Made by a program: the position numbers and the translations under genes. Below the pieces are notes generated by a model. That model did not search any database. It was not told the origin of the DNA and worked only from the letters and a program-made list of their open reading frames with translations. From Platycnemis pennipes (Eukaryota > Arthropoda > Insecta > Odonata > Platycnemididae): a DNA stretch of 64,000 nt. The stretch covers positions 151,512,746 to 151,576,745 of the forward strand of contig OW121846.1 in NCBI GenBank assembly GCA_933228895.1, in the 5' to 3' direction. This document shows positions 34,495-44,654 of the stretch, in pieces (position 1 is the stretch's first letter; each line of letters opens with the position of its first letter).

Positions 34495-34820
34495 GTGTCC
34501 ACGAAGGATAAGAGACACCTTCCCGTACATTCCCTTGGTCCGGACGAAGGGGACAGGAAGTGTATGCGAAGGGAAGTGTCCACGAAGGATACGAGACACC
34601 ATCCCGTACATTCCCTTGGTCCGGACGAAGAGGGCAGGAAGTGTACGCGAAGGGAGGTGTCCACGAAGGATGCGAGACACCTTCCCGTACATCCCCTTGA
34701 TCTGGACGAAGAGGGCAGGAAGTGTATGCGAAGGGAAGTGTCCACGAAGGATACGAGACACCTTCCCGTACATCCCCTTGATCTGGACGAAGGGGGCAGG
34801 AAGTGTACGCGAACGGGAAT
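34495..34820 (+). repeat. 81-bp minisatellite, 4 units
   Basis: GTGTCCACGAAGGAT starts at 34495, 34576, 34657 and 34738, an 81-base spacing. Each unit contains GAGACACCTTCCCGTACAT, GGACGAAG and AGGAAGTGTAYGCGAAGGG. 81 is also a multiple of three, so overlapping frames on both strands are open as 27-residue repeats; none is supported as a gene. It is the right-hand counterpart of the 45-bp array. Confidence 0.95.
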
Positions 34821-35061
34821 GTATTAGAAGCTGTGGAGTAACACTTCAATAGCACTTCCTCCTTCAAAATGAAGTGTTCATGAAGTGTATTCCGAGACGA
34901 AGTGTATTGGAAGGTGCACTACAACCTCCACATACACTCCCCGGCGTACACTCCCTCGCGACGGGGTGTACGGCGGGAGGTTGTGCACTCCCCATACACT
35001 CGCTGTACATTTCCCGTACACTCCCTAAACAGAACAATACACTTCATTTTCATCAGGGTAT

Positions 35062-35635
35062 TGGGGATTAACAAATAATTTATGGCCCACATTTAATTTT
35101 TCACCTCCTTAAATTGCTCTTATAAATTTTCAATTTTTATTAGTAGAAACGAAGAGCTTATAAACTTTCGAATCACTCTAGTTCCAGAGACAAGGTACTC
35201 GTGAGCTAGTACATCGTAAATATGGTGAGTATAGTCTCACTCATATGGGGTAGAAGACGTTTCATAGGAGCACGACGCACGAGCAAAGAATTCACCGTCG
35301 CCGAAAACACTCCTATCGTGAAATTCCTTTCTCCTCCGCGCTGTGTAAATTTTCAGATTTTTAATTTGACTTAATACCTTTTATACAGATTTTGCTACTT
35401 GATTGTGTACGGTTAAGTCAACTTCTAATGTAGCCGCAGCATTTCCTACTCCCTAATGTTACCATTGCCATCCTTTTTTAATCATTATGTTTGTTCTGGG
35501 ATGGTTTATTTGCCAAGCCAGTAACTTGTTGATGAACCGTCGTATAAGCTTCTTCCTGACTTGATGTTATTTGACCCTTCATGCATTTCTCACCGTAATG
35601 TGTCATAATTAACATAAGTGATGACATTTTACGGA
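35062..35635. other. AT-rich flank, nothing recognised
   Basis: No open frame or repeat of note between the TA element and the RTE-type remnant. Confidence 0.5.
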
Positions 35636-35639
35636 ACAA

Positions 35640-36150
35640 AAAAGGGCCTAATTAAATTTAAAAGTAGGACGTGACAAGCAAGTAGTAATGTGCAAGTGGT
35701 GGAGTAATTTGGCTACCCAGGGTGTATGTTGGAAGGAAAGGGATATAGCAGCATTGAAGCTATCAGGAGATTTGTGTTGGTAGAAGAGGTGCAGGCGAGA
35801 GCTAATGACAGAGTCGTTGACTAGGGACGTCAAGAAAATGCTGGTGTATAGCCTAATATGGAGCTTGACGCATTTTGGTGAGGAATCATGGACTAAGGCA
35901 AGCGGATGAAATTAGGCTTTTGAGATGTGGAAATGGAGGATGAGGGAGAGGATGGGGTGGTGAGGAAGACGAGGAGCGAGAGCTAGGGATAGTAGGGAAG
36001 AAAGGTACTTGATTGAAGAAATGAGATCAAATGGAGAGAGTATCGTGTGTTTAAGGAGTGAGGGTGCTGTTTCTAAGGACGTAATGGAGGGGAAAATGTT
36101 GAGCAACCTGGTTAGAGTGAGGAAAAGAGCGGGTAGTTTGGATGGAATAT
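35640..36150 (+). mobile_element. Decayed RTE-type LINE C-terminal remnant
   Basis: Plus-strand fragments in two frames read LMTESLTRDVKKMLVYSLIW, LTHFGEESWTK, AFEMWKWRMRERMGW, YLIEEMRSNGESIV and VSKDVMEGKMLSNLVRVRKR. These follow the order of RTE-type RT C-termini (K..L..S..YG.E.WT...R.EAFEMW.WRR...). Several stops and shifts show considerable age. It is a different, older family from the three GLMKTI-type fragments. Confidence 0.65.
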
Positions 36151-36159
36151 AGATAGGTT

Positions 36160-37435
36160 AAAAGTGGGCGGAAAGAAGGTATTCTCTGAAAGATAGGTTG
36201 TGAGGAATGAATTTTGTCCATCTACACCTTCCTCAACTGGTAGAAAAGTACCAGTAACAATTGAAAGCATATCGTGTTTCGTGTACCTTGGACTTGGACC
36301 CTAATATCACTCTGCTTTTGCACCCCATCATCCGCTAGTTGCTTACTGTCCCCAAAAAGTACAGTACATTTTTATTGGAGTGTTATCTAGTTGTTTTGAG
36401 GCATGAGGAAGTAGTGAAAAATGCTCCAAAATATTTTTTGGACACCATTCATAGTTTTCATTTTACTGAATTCTCGTGGAAAACTTTTTATGTTTCTATG
36501 AATGAAATAGGCATAGTTATATTCCCCAGTGAGACCAAAGGCTTATTTTCAATGAGGGCCGTTTTCCATCTCTCGATCGGTTTCCATTTCCCCACGGAAA
36601 TTCTTGAAGGAATCGCTCCGAAAATTTTCCGCGCTCGTTACGAAGAGATCCCCATGAATGCAATCGGCATCCCTCAGCTCCTCCCTCTTCAATCTTGTCA
36701 AATCTTCATTTTCATAAAATCCAATTTGACCCTTGGTAACTTTTTTCCCTGGAACTTCTTCCTCTTGCGTACCACTTTCTTCAACATTAATTTCGCACAA
36801 TTTAAGCGCTCGTGTGATACCTCGTCGATCATAATGTTTTCCCCGCTTTGGTGATTTGTAGACAATATATCATATTATCTCTATAGCAAGAAAGACAACT
36901 TAAAAAATTAAGATAACTTAAGCATTTAAGATGGGATTTACGAAATTGCGTAGTTTTTCTTTTTGTAAATACATGAAACTACTCCGCTAGCGGAAGCACG
37001 ATATGGTTATATGATCATAGGATATGGGGCAGAAAAACAGCCATAATATATTTAATTATTTCAAATGATGGACTCCCAGCATGGAATAATATAGATAAAG
37101 GTTAAAAACAGCAAAAAAATAGTTACATTCGAAGTTTTCACCTCAACTCCTGATTGATTTGTGCATGACAGAGAAGGAAGTGTTGAGGGGTAGGTTATTC
37201 GAAGATTGGTCGAGTAAGTTTTTCGTGTAATGTGGTTAAGAAACGTTGATGTCACGTGTCACACAAGAGAAAGTTGGGTAAACCGGAATGGGGGTGTAGA
37301 GGATTTGTCATTACGCAATTGTAATTCTTTGTTTGTGTTTCCTTCTCCGCATCTAATTTTATTTGCCTGCGTCTTACCCACCACGTTTTTACGCTTGAGT
37401 ATCGATGCAGTTAATATTGGCCGTAACGAACGCAC
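36160..37435. other. AT-rich stretch, no gene recognised
   Basis: A 171-codon plus-strand frame (36339-36854) is Phe/Ile/Leu-rich with no family likeness and is opposed by another frame, so it is probably chance. Confidence 0.45.
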
Positions 37436-37439
37436 GAAA

Positions 37440-37800
37440 TCTAAGTGGCGTGCAGGGCTCGAGGCGGTGGCAGATGATTTTCCCTAATGTTGGCGTCACT
37501 CCCCCCCTCCGTGGGTTCAGTCACTCCGTGGCCGTCTCTTGCCGAGCACTTTGCGTCGCTTTTCATATCATCCCGAGGACTTTCTCTTCTACGCAGCCGT
37601 AGCTCTGCCCCCGTTGCCTCCTCCCTTTCTGCCGCCTCTCCCATCGCCCTAGTTTCCTCTTCTTTCCGGCAATTCCCTTCCGCCCCTGCTCTCCTCCACG
37701 TCCGCTTCGCATCCCTGCCGGGGGTCTCACGTGACCCTACCACCCCTCCCCGCCGAATCCCTTCCCCATCCATTCGATTTCCCATTCTTCTTTCTTTCTA
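37440..37800. other. CpG- and C-rich segment
   Basis: GC-rich block, open on both strands over about 100 codons (Ser/Pro-rich one way, Arg/Glu-rich the other). It resembles the blocks at 16.2 and 55.1 kb and may be an unmethylated promoter or first-exon type sequence. No gene is supported. Confidence 0.35.
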
Positions 37801-37874
37801 AACTCTTCGTGAAACATCGCGTTCCTTCATTTTTTGCTTACTGTTATTAGTCATCCTGGGGGCTGAAGGTCGTC

Positions 37875-38645
37875 TAGGTGTGCATGACAATTTATACACT
37901 CTAAAAATTTCAGATTAAAGAATTCTAATTTTGAATCAATGTACGAGGAGCTAAATAGATTTTTCCAGCCAAAAGTGAGCAGGTCATCCTGAAACTTGGC
38001 TGCATCGAAGTTTTTAAGATCACGGTAGAAAATTTTGGGTATAGGAAGGCAAGGAGAATTGAATGTGTAGGAGAATGAAATTTTGTCGTGTGCGGCGAGG
38101 AAAGGCACAGGGGATTGTGAAAATGAAGAGATTATTTCAGGGGAATCAATGATAAAGAGATCGAGAAGAGTGTGACTATGTTTTGTGTGATGTGTGGGCT
38201 GCGTTGAGGCAAGATAAAGATTATAATTAAAAATGAGATTCCTGATGAGGGAAGAATGATAGCTATCCCGTAGCAGGTCAGCGTTAAAGTCACCTACAAT
38301 TACAATGTTTTTATAGTTTGAACTAAAGGTTGCATAGGCTTTTTCAATATCAGTCAAGGACCTAACATTTGGAGGTCTATAAAAAACAAATAGAAGAAGT
38401 TTGGAAAGGTTTTTACCATGAACTTCAATTACCATGAACTCAGGTGGGCATTCATAGGTCGCAGAAGAGGTCGCCAGCACCAACGAACTCAGTCGACGAT
38501 GAATGAAGGCGCCAACCCCGCCACCGCCTTTCCCGATCCGATCGTGTCTGAGCAAGTAGTGTTCACTAAATTCAACCATGCTATCAGGTATATTTGGTTT
38601 TAAGGGGCCTGGATACAAGACCCAACTTAATTCGTAACCGTCGGG
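37875..38645 (-). mobile_element. LINE endonuclease fragment (family B-like), truncated at both ends
   Basis: A clean 250-codon minus-strand frame starts near 38645 with GYELSWVLYPGPLKP. It continues with YLLRHDRIGKGGGGVGAFIH, LLLFVFYRPPNVRSL, NIVIVGDFNADLLRDSY, QPTHHTKHSHTLLDLFIID and LAAHDKISFSYTF (AHD in place of SDH), and stops matching near 37875, just before the RT. It resembles the 11-14 kb element over the shared region (QPTHHT/EPTHHT, HTLLDL) but is less damaged. The RT and 3' tail are missing, which ordinary 5' truncation does not explain. Confidence 0.8.
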
Positions 38646-38735
38646 GCGAGTTAGTTCCGAATTATGCCGCAGAAGGGTCCCTCCCCTCCTCCGGTGTTTT
38701 GAGGGTGTGAGTTGTAGAGAAGGAAATAATGGAGA

Positions 38736-38751
38736 GGGGGGGGGGGGGGGG
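38736..38751 (+). repeat. Run of 16 G
   Basis: An uninterrupted G tract inside a GA-rich stretch (38.72-38.77 kb); it could form G-quadruplexes and may be length-variable. Confidence 0.95.
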
Positions 38752-38779
38752 AAGAGGGGAGTTGGGTCGAGCGAGGCTC

Positions 38780-39450
38780 TGATGCAAGCGGTTTCACGTT
38801 ACAAGGTCACGACTTTGCGAATTCGACGGTTCTCCCCTAGCTGAATAGACGCCTAAGCATCATATAAGGAATATTAGTTTTTCATAGCTTATTTCGTTGG
38901 GTTGCAGTGCATCGAAGGTAAATGTTCCATTGATGTAATAGGCAGTTTGAGGTTAATCGTAATTTAAGAGCGAAATTACTGAATGAATTAAAGAGTGAAA
39001 TGAATATTTTAACATAGGTATTACGATTTATGTAGGTAGATAACATGACCTATGATGAGGCAGGAACACCCCACATCAACTAGTGGCGTAACTCAAGTAC
39101 TATAGCTCCCAAGATGAAGGGGAATAGACAATTTAAGACATTAGAAGAAAAAATGTCAGGTAAAGAACGGGCGATAAATAATCATCACGTTCTTCCTTCA
39201 AGTTAAATTTTGGAATGTTGAATACAACTCGTTTGAGTTTACATCCATGAAAGGGACCTCAGAGATGAGAGAAAAGGAGACGGAAGTATGTGCCATCGAG
39301 AATGCAATGAAACGAACGCATTTAAATGTAATTATAAAAAATCTTATTTACAACTACGAGTAAAAAACGTGGTGTACCGTTTTTAGATATAAAACAAGAT
39401 AAAGATCTCTCCAATTGAGGATGACTCCCTATTTAGCGACATGCGTTTTC
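38780..39450. other. AT-rich stretch, nothing recognised
   Basis: No open frame or repeat of note. Confidence 0.5.
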
Positions 39451-39454
39451 CGTG

Positions 39455-39535
39455 GATTCGTAAGTAGTACTGTCCGCATTTTTCAAACCCGTGTCCTCAG
39501 CATGGGAAGCCACTACTCCAAACTAAACCCCGGAG
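39455..39535 (-). mobile_element. Decayed tRNA-derived SINE-like head
   Basis: On the minus strand GTTTAGTTTGGAGTAGTGGC followed by TTCCCATGCTGAGG and ACACGGGTTTGAA has the spacing of an A box, anticodon arm and B box. It parallels the better SINE at 28.5-28.7 kb (AGTACTGGCTTTCCATTC). The B box is damaged. Confidence 0.45.
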
Positions 39536-39539
39536 CAGA

Positions 39540-40380
39540 CCCATTTCACTTCGAATTTGAGTACCCATAAAAAACATGAATCAAGCCAATAAAAACATGG
39601 CATGAAATTTCCAGAGCTATGCGCTTCTTTTTTAGCCATTGCATATAATGATCAAGACTGTTGAGTTTTATTTCTCCTCTAAAGAGTAGTTTAAAAAAAT
39701 ACTAATTTCGGAAGAAAGCAAAAATATGTCAAAATAAATAAGAAAGGTATTAAAGAGTAGATTGGAATAATTATTAACTTAGAATCCGTTGACATTTTGG
39801 GCTGAAGAATATTAAAATTATTGTAACTTATCCATTATGTTGTTTTCCCACAGCTATTTTAACCCGTTCTATTCTTTTAAAAATTATTCCCATATGGGAC
39901 CAAACAGTAGAATCGAAATAATTTTGTAGTATATTTGCATCTTTCCCTGCATGAAAATTTTATGAATTTTCTCCGCCGGAAACGAAATTTTCCATAATTC
40001 CTCAGTAAATGTTATCCTTCTCTATGGATTCCTTTTTCAGGAGTAACATCTCTGTAAATAAAGGGGTACGTTACAAATCATCATTATTATCCCATTGTTA
40101 TCATCCCATCTCCATCGGAGACTAATCAGTCTGGAGAAGCTGCCAGAAAAGGCAGTTTTTCGCCTACGAAGAGATCTGCGGGGAAAACTCGACTTCCGCT
40201 ACTCTTCTCGCTGTCCGCAATTGAAACCTTTTCGTTGACGTTCCCCAGTTCAGTCACCTTATTTCGATTGCAGGAAGGGAACAGTGTATTATCTACCAAT
40301 ATGTCTTTTGGTGTTGTGTTCAGTTAGTTGTATATACGCCCAAAGTTGACGCGGTCAGTGTCTCTGCGAACCAAGTCCTA
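39540..40380. other. AT-rich stretch, nothing recognised
   Basis: No supported gene. It abuts the presumed hAT terminus near 40385. Confidence 0.5.
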
Positions 40381-40384
40381 TTTA

Positions 40385-41385
40385 TAGGGTTGCATCAATT
40401 CATTGACAAGTAATCGGTAATCGTCCATATCGACAATTTTGCCTATTAATCGGTATCGGCGATTTAGCAGATTGATCGTCTTCGAAAATCGGTCATTTTG
40501 TTGTAATGCTGTTTGGTCCCGAGCTGGAAAGAAGTATCATAGATTCCGGTTACACAGTTATTACTTACATGAAGAAATGAAAATTAACAAAGCATCTTCC
40601 TAGCAAGTTATTTCATTACATATTTTAACATATGAAAACAGTATTACTTTTAATTTTTAAATATTCATTCCTTTTCAACCATATAAAAATGATTTATTTT
40701 AATTCATCGTATCCAAAATTGAAAAAATCAATACTCAAAATTTTACATTTTTAAATTGTAATACAAAAACATGAGAATTTGTCCATTTCCAGGGCTTAGC
40801 CTATTTCTTGCCGCCGTATAAATGTTTCCTCCAGTTCTTAAACGTCTCTCACTTTCCATAGAAGATGCAGGGCCACCAAGATATTTCACAGCCAGTTCGC
40901 TCAAATTTGGAAAAAGCTCTTTTGCTTTTCTCCACTACAAAAATGGGGCACTATGTTTTGGATTTTCCGTATTTTTCCTGGAAACATTCGTTAATTTATT
41001 TTTTCTTTTCTTTGGAAGGCATGCTTTTCTTCATTATTTCGTTTACCACAAGCTAATTCATCAAAGAACTTGGTAATACTTAGATATTCTCCTCTAAGTT
41101 CTTCATCTCCAGAACTTGAAGCTTCAGAATTCAAAATTTCTTGAGATTTGGAATTGTTAACATTTTCTAGGCTATGTCTTGTCCAACATTTTATTTTCTT
41201 TACCATATCCTCATTTTGAAATTTTTCTTTTAATCTTGGATATTACAGATGACAAGCATAAACACTTGTTTTCTAGATATGATGCAAATCTTATCTTCAT
41301 TGAAACTTATAGTTCTTATACTGTGGAAAAATCTACCCTAAAGGAGCTGCTGCTCTTTGCTTTAGACAAGAATAAATTCAGTCTC
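40385..41385 (-). mobile_element. hAT transposon remnant with transposase C-terminus
   Basis: On the minus strand, just upstream of a stop at 40743, the frame reads WRKAKELFPNLSELAVKYLG, GPASSMESERRLRTGGNIYT and AARNRLSPGNGQILMFLYYN, ending NLKM. This is the hAT C-terminal dimerisation region (LA...L..PASS..SER.FS..G.I....R.RL.P). Further 5' (41.0-41.3 kb) broken frames such as LSITKFFDEL precede it. A candidate terminus TAGGGTTGCATCAATTC lies at 40385, about 360 bases past the stop, and fits the loose hAT terminal consensus. The 5' part is missing where the next LINE tail begins. Confidence 0.75.
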
Positions 41386-42490
41386 TATTAATAATAATAA
41401 TAATAAAAGGTCTTTATTGGGGCGAGATTGAGACAAAACTGTCCCTTCTGCCATCTAACCCCTCGTCAAAATAAATATATAAAAGAAATAGTGGTCAATA
41501 CTTAAAACAATTACAATCCGATGTTAAAAAAAATAAGTAAAGAATACACTTATAGGAATCAAATAATGATAAATTAACACAAAAGAAATATATATACACA
41601 ATATATCAATATTACATATCTAATAGTGTGTGAGAGAATTTACAATGTGGGAAAAACGTGAGGATTATTATGCTTACATCCTTTACGCAAAAACCCACTG
41701 CAGGAAAACACCCACACAAGAAGGGGGGTGTGAAAAACCTGCGAAATCCTACTGACAGTAAAGCTAGTGTTTAAGAATAACTCAAATATAACAGCATGTA
41801 CATAGGAAAATAAGTATATTATAATGAAATTCAAGAAAAGATAAATACAAAAGGTAGGGAGAAAAAAAATAGAAAAAAAAGGTAAAAGGGAATTAAGGAA
41901 AAATTAATAAACAAAAACAAACATCAACATGGTGTTAAATGTGTGCCGTTTATCTTGCCATCCGTGTTCTAATCTATCATGTGTATTGAGAGACTGCCCG
42001 TGACTTGTGATACTCATGTGCCCGTCTGCTGAACTTTAAGAAGTGTTTTATGTAGCGCCCTTTTAAAAGATGGAAGTGATGGAGAGTTTCTTAAGGATAA
42101 GGGAAGTTTATTCCATTCACGACATGCAGTGACAATGAATGATTTATTGAAGATAGTAGTCCGGTGGAGAGGTATTACCAGCTTATGATTTCCTCGCGTA
42201 TTGGATTCATGGACATTTTTCAGCTTCTTGAATTCTTCAAAGAGGTAAGAAGGCGTTTTAGTATTCATAATTTGGTAAAGAAGAGAGAGGGTGTGAAGTT
42301 GTCGTCTGTGACTAAGTTTTAACCAAGATAGTTCATTTATGTATTGGGTGATGTGATCTGATACCTGTAGATTGAAAATGAACCTGATGCATGCATTCAG
42401 AGAGCGTTGAAGTTTTAGTGACAATTCTTGTGATAGATCTTGATAAACTGTATCGGCGTAGTCAAAGTGCGGTAATATTAACGCCGAATA
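41386..42490 (-). mobile_element. 5'-truncated LINE 3' end (family B-like) with (TTA)n tail
   Basis: The minus-strand frame from about 42490 to 42014 gives LILPHFDYADTVYQDLSQEL, LQRSLNACIRFIFNLQVSD, INELSWLKLSHRRQ, PLHRTTIFNKSFIVTACREW and NKLPLSLRNSPSLPSFK. This is the RT C-terminal region of the type seen at 11.4-12.0 kb. A 620-base AT-rich 3' untranslated part with an AATAAA just before the tail ends in (TTA)n at 41386-41407. The tail sits directly against the hAT remnant. Confidence 0.8.
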
Positions 42491-42689
42491 TTACGGGAAG
42501 TATTAAAGATATTGGGATTTCCTGTTTACCTACTGGCTTCCACAGTAAATTCCACGAATGATTTTAAAAGTAGTACCTAGTACTATTTTTCAACGTGAGA
42601 CCACTGATAAGGGCACAGCGAAGGATTTTTATTATCAATATCATATGTTAGACTTGGGCTTTTTGCTGTAACAAAATTTTTGGAATTGA

Positions 42690-43345
42690 ATTACCCCTAT
42701 CATTTATGTCAATCTCTTTATATGAATTGACGGCAGACTAATTGCCTTGTACCTTCCTCACGTACGACTAACTTCTGGATTTTCCTTTAATGGGTTCCCC
42801 AAGTAGTTTTCTTTTGAATTCTGTAACTGCATTTCTATGAGAGTCCTTTGCAGTGGATTTTGGCATTTTATGATTTCGATGATCACGTACGCTCATCGGT
42901 GGGCATATATTTACTATTTCTTCATTTTTACAGGGCATACTCGCTGCTGTCTGAGGGATTATCTCACTTCCGCATTGCATCGCCTTGTTTCATTGCTTTC
43001 TTTTTTAAAATTACTAGGGATACATTTACTAACCCCGTGCTCGTCACATGCAGGAACGACTTCCATCAGCCCTCAGCTAATAAGCTTTTGGGATAACTTT
43101 TACAATCTTTAAAGGAATCTCTCAAATAACGTTAAAAAGTATCGAAGTCTGCTATTTTAATATTGTCAATATTTCTTTTTCATTCAAAACTGTTTCAAAA
43201 TTAAAGAGAATTTCGCAGTAGGTACCATGTGGTCTTTTAGTATCACGAAGGTCTCAATATTAGTCGCTAGTTGTGGGATATTGGTTGCCAGAAAGTCCAA
43301 AATATTGTCCCATCTATTGGGTGAATTAATTAATTGTTGTAAGCT
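42690..43345 (-). mobile_element. Decayed family A LINE internal fragment
   Basis: It parallels 4.84-5.47 kb at both DNA and protein level. The minus frame has KMPKSTAKDSHRNAVTEFKR against KISKSTAKTAFSNAFAEFER. The plus-strand DNA GTTGTGGGATATTGGTTGCC matches GTTGTGGGATGTTGGTTGCC in the 5.4 kb copy. It covers the end of the endonuclease and the start of the RT, lacks both element ends, and is full of lesions. Confidence 0.7.
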
Positions 43346-43349
43346 CTTT

Positions 43350-44222
43350 TAAAAATTCTTTTGCTCCTCTTTTGTATGGTGATATTTCATACAATGCTAC
43401 CACTTATCGGGCCTCCCAAAAAACTTGATGACACACGCAACGATTTCGGGATCACCACTGGAAAAGCCAATGAAGAAACATGCTAAATAAATGGTAGTGC
43501 GAATGCGCAGTACTTATCACCCTGCGGTATTAAAATTTGTTTTGGATTCCACTACCATTAGTATAATTCAATGCCTGTGTAGGTACACGTCGTGCAGGTC
43601 GTTCTTGAACTCTGTCATGCAAAGAGAGGTTTACATTTACAAATCGCATTTAAATGGATATTCACACCTGGTTGCCAAGCAAATTTCTATTGTTGAAAAG
43701 GAAGAAAGGTTGATAAATATGGAACTAAAAATGTAGGTTTTAGACAAAAACGAATCGAATAAGGAGACTGAATGATACAATTAAACAAAGCATGCCTTTA
43801 TCCGTTGAATGCTAAAAAGTTCTATATCTTTAGTGCAACTAATTTCGAAATGCATAAGAAGAAACATCGACACCTAATTAAATTATTTTCTTGTGGGAGT
43901 AAAAAATAAATAGAATGGAGTTTAAACAACAACAAGCCAACAAAAAAATTGTATTACGCAAAAATTCTTTTTAGTGTGCCCCTAGACCATGATAGGGATA
44001 TTTCGTTGAAATTTCACGTGTAGTTTGCGCTGTGCGTTGATAAGTGAATAAATCAGTCAGTCTGGACATTCCGTGTTATGCACATAGAGGAAGTGGCGGT
44101 ACCGAAGGGAGCTGGCGTAAAATATGTCCTCCAATACTTCGCAGGTCGGGAAGTAGCACTTCACGTAAGGACCCGTTGGACGCTCCAAGCCAAACATCGG
44201 AAGGAAGTAAAACAAAAATCGC
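43350..44222. other. AT-rich flank of the Harbinger pair, no gene recognised
   Basis: Small plus-strand frames at 43.49-43.74 and 44.04-44.37 kb have no recognisable family. The latter runs into the transposon end by chance. The CTG target copy is at 44223-44225. Confidence 0.45.
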
Positions 44223-44411
44223 CTGGGGCCCTATGCTCGAAGTTTCACCCGTATGCGGCTGACCATTTCGAGCGGCTCAGTCGCACGGCTAGCAGATTTT
44301 GGTATGCTCGAACCGTAAAAGAGAAAGTTGCACGGCAGAATCATACGACCGGGGAGTCGCAGGGCTGAGGGCGGGTGAGTTCCTTAACCGTATGCGACTA
44401 GTCTCGTTAAA

Positions 44412-44654
44412 ATGGCGGCTGCAATGCATCGATTAGAAGTTCTCCAAGCTTTGGAGGCTGAAGAAAGGCCAAGAAGGGCAATGCGGGTTCGAAAATCACA
44501 GTTTAATTTGGAGGAGAAGAAGTTTATCAGACTCTACCGCGTCACAAACGATGTAGGTAGAGAACTAGTAGAAAACCTGACACCGTTTCTCGGCGAGGCA
44601 ACCAGATCGTCTGCGCTGACTACAGAAACTAATGTAATTTTAAAGAACTATAAT
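44412..44654 (+). pseudogene. Harbinger nuclease gene, first exon only (copy A)
   Basis: The ATG at 44412 opens an 81-codon exon: MAAAMHRLEVLQALEAEER, a basic RVRKSQF, then NLEEKKFIRLYRVTNDVG, RELVENLTPFLGEAT and a closing ILKNYN. This pattern (FxLxxxxFxxxYR...V..L...L.PFL) is the usual N-terminal region of HARBI1-like nucleases before the DDE domain. It ends at a strong GTATGTAAGT donor at 44655. No exon with the catalytic Asp/Asp/Glu residues follows in the remaining AT-rich interior, so no active nuclease can come from this copy. It is convergent with the Myb-like gene. Confidence 0.72.

Larger units (their letters stand above)
32228..35058. mobile_element. 2.8-kb TIR element with TA target duplication, gene-carrying, no transposase seen
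   Basis: The left end CCCTGATGAAAATGAAGTG (32228-32246) is repeated inverted at the right end (35040-35058), with the match continuing through TAT. TA dinucleotides flank both ends (32226-32227 and 35059-35060). Inside each end are many GTGTAYGSGAAG-type subterminal words. These have grown into a 45-bp minisatellite on the left and an 81-bp minisatellite on the right. A strong hairpin-forming segment lies at about 34926-34985. The core (about 32.72-34.02 kb) carries a predicted two-exon minus-strand gene with no transposase likeness. The superfamily is unassigned; a TA duplication is compatible with Tc1/mariner-like integration but the TIR is not a standard one. Confidence 0.8.

Noticed and set aside
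34369..34867. Several overlapping frames of 100-140 codons with 27-residue repeats on both strands
   Set aside because: They arise because the 81-bp minisatellite unit is a multiple of three; there is no start context, splice site or domain.
36339..36854. 171-codon plus-strand frame
   Set aside because: Hydrophobic, AT-driven composition, no motif, an opposing frame on the minus strand and no splice or poly(A) support.
37441..37801. Pair of opposed 104-114 codon frames in GC-rich DNA
   Set aside because: Both strands open through base composition; kept only as a CpG-rich segment.
44078..44368. 96-codon frame starting MHIEEVAVPK
   Set aside because: It crosses the transposon boundary at 44226 and the part outside the element has no recognisable family.
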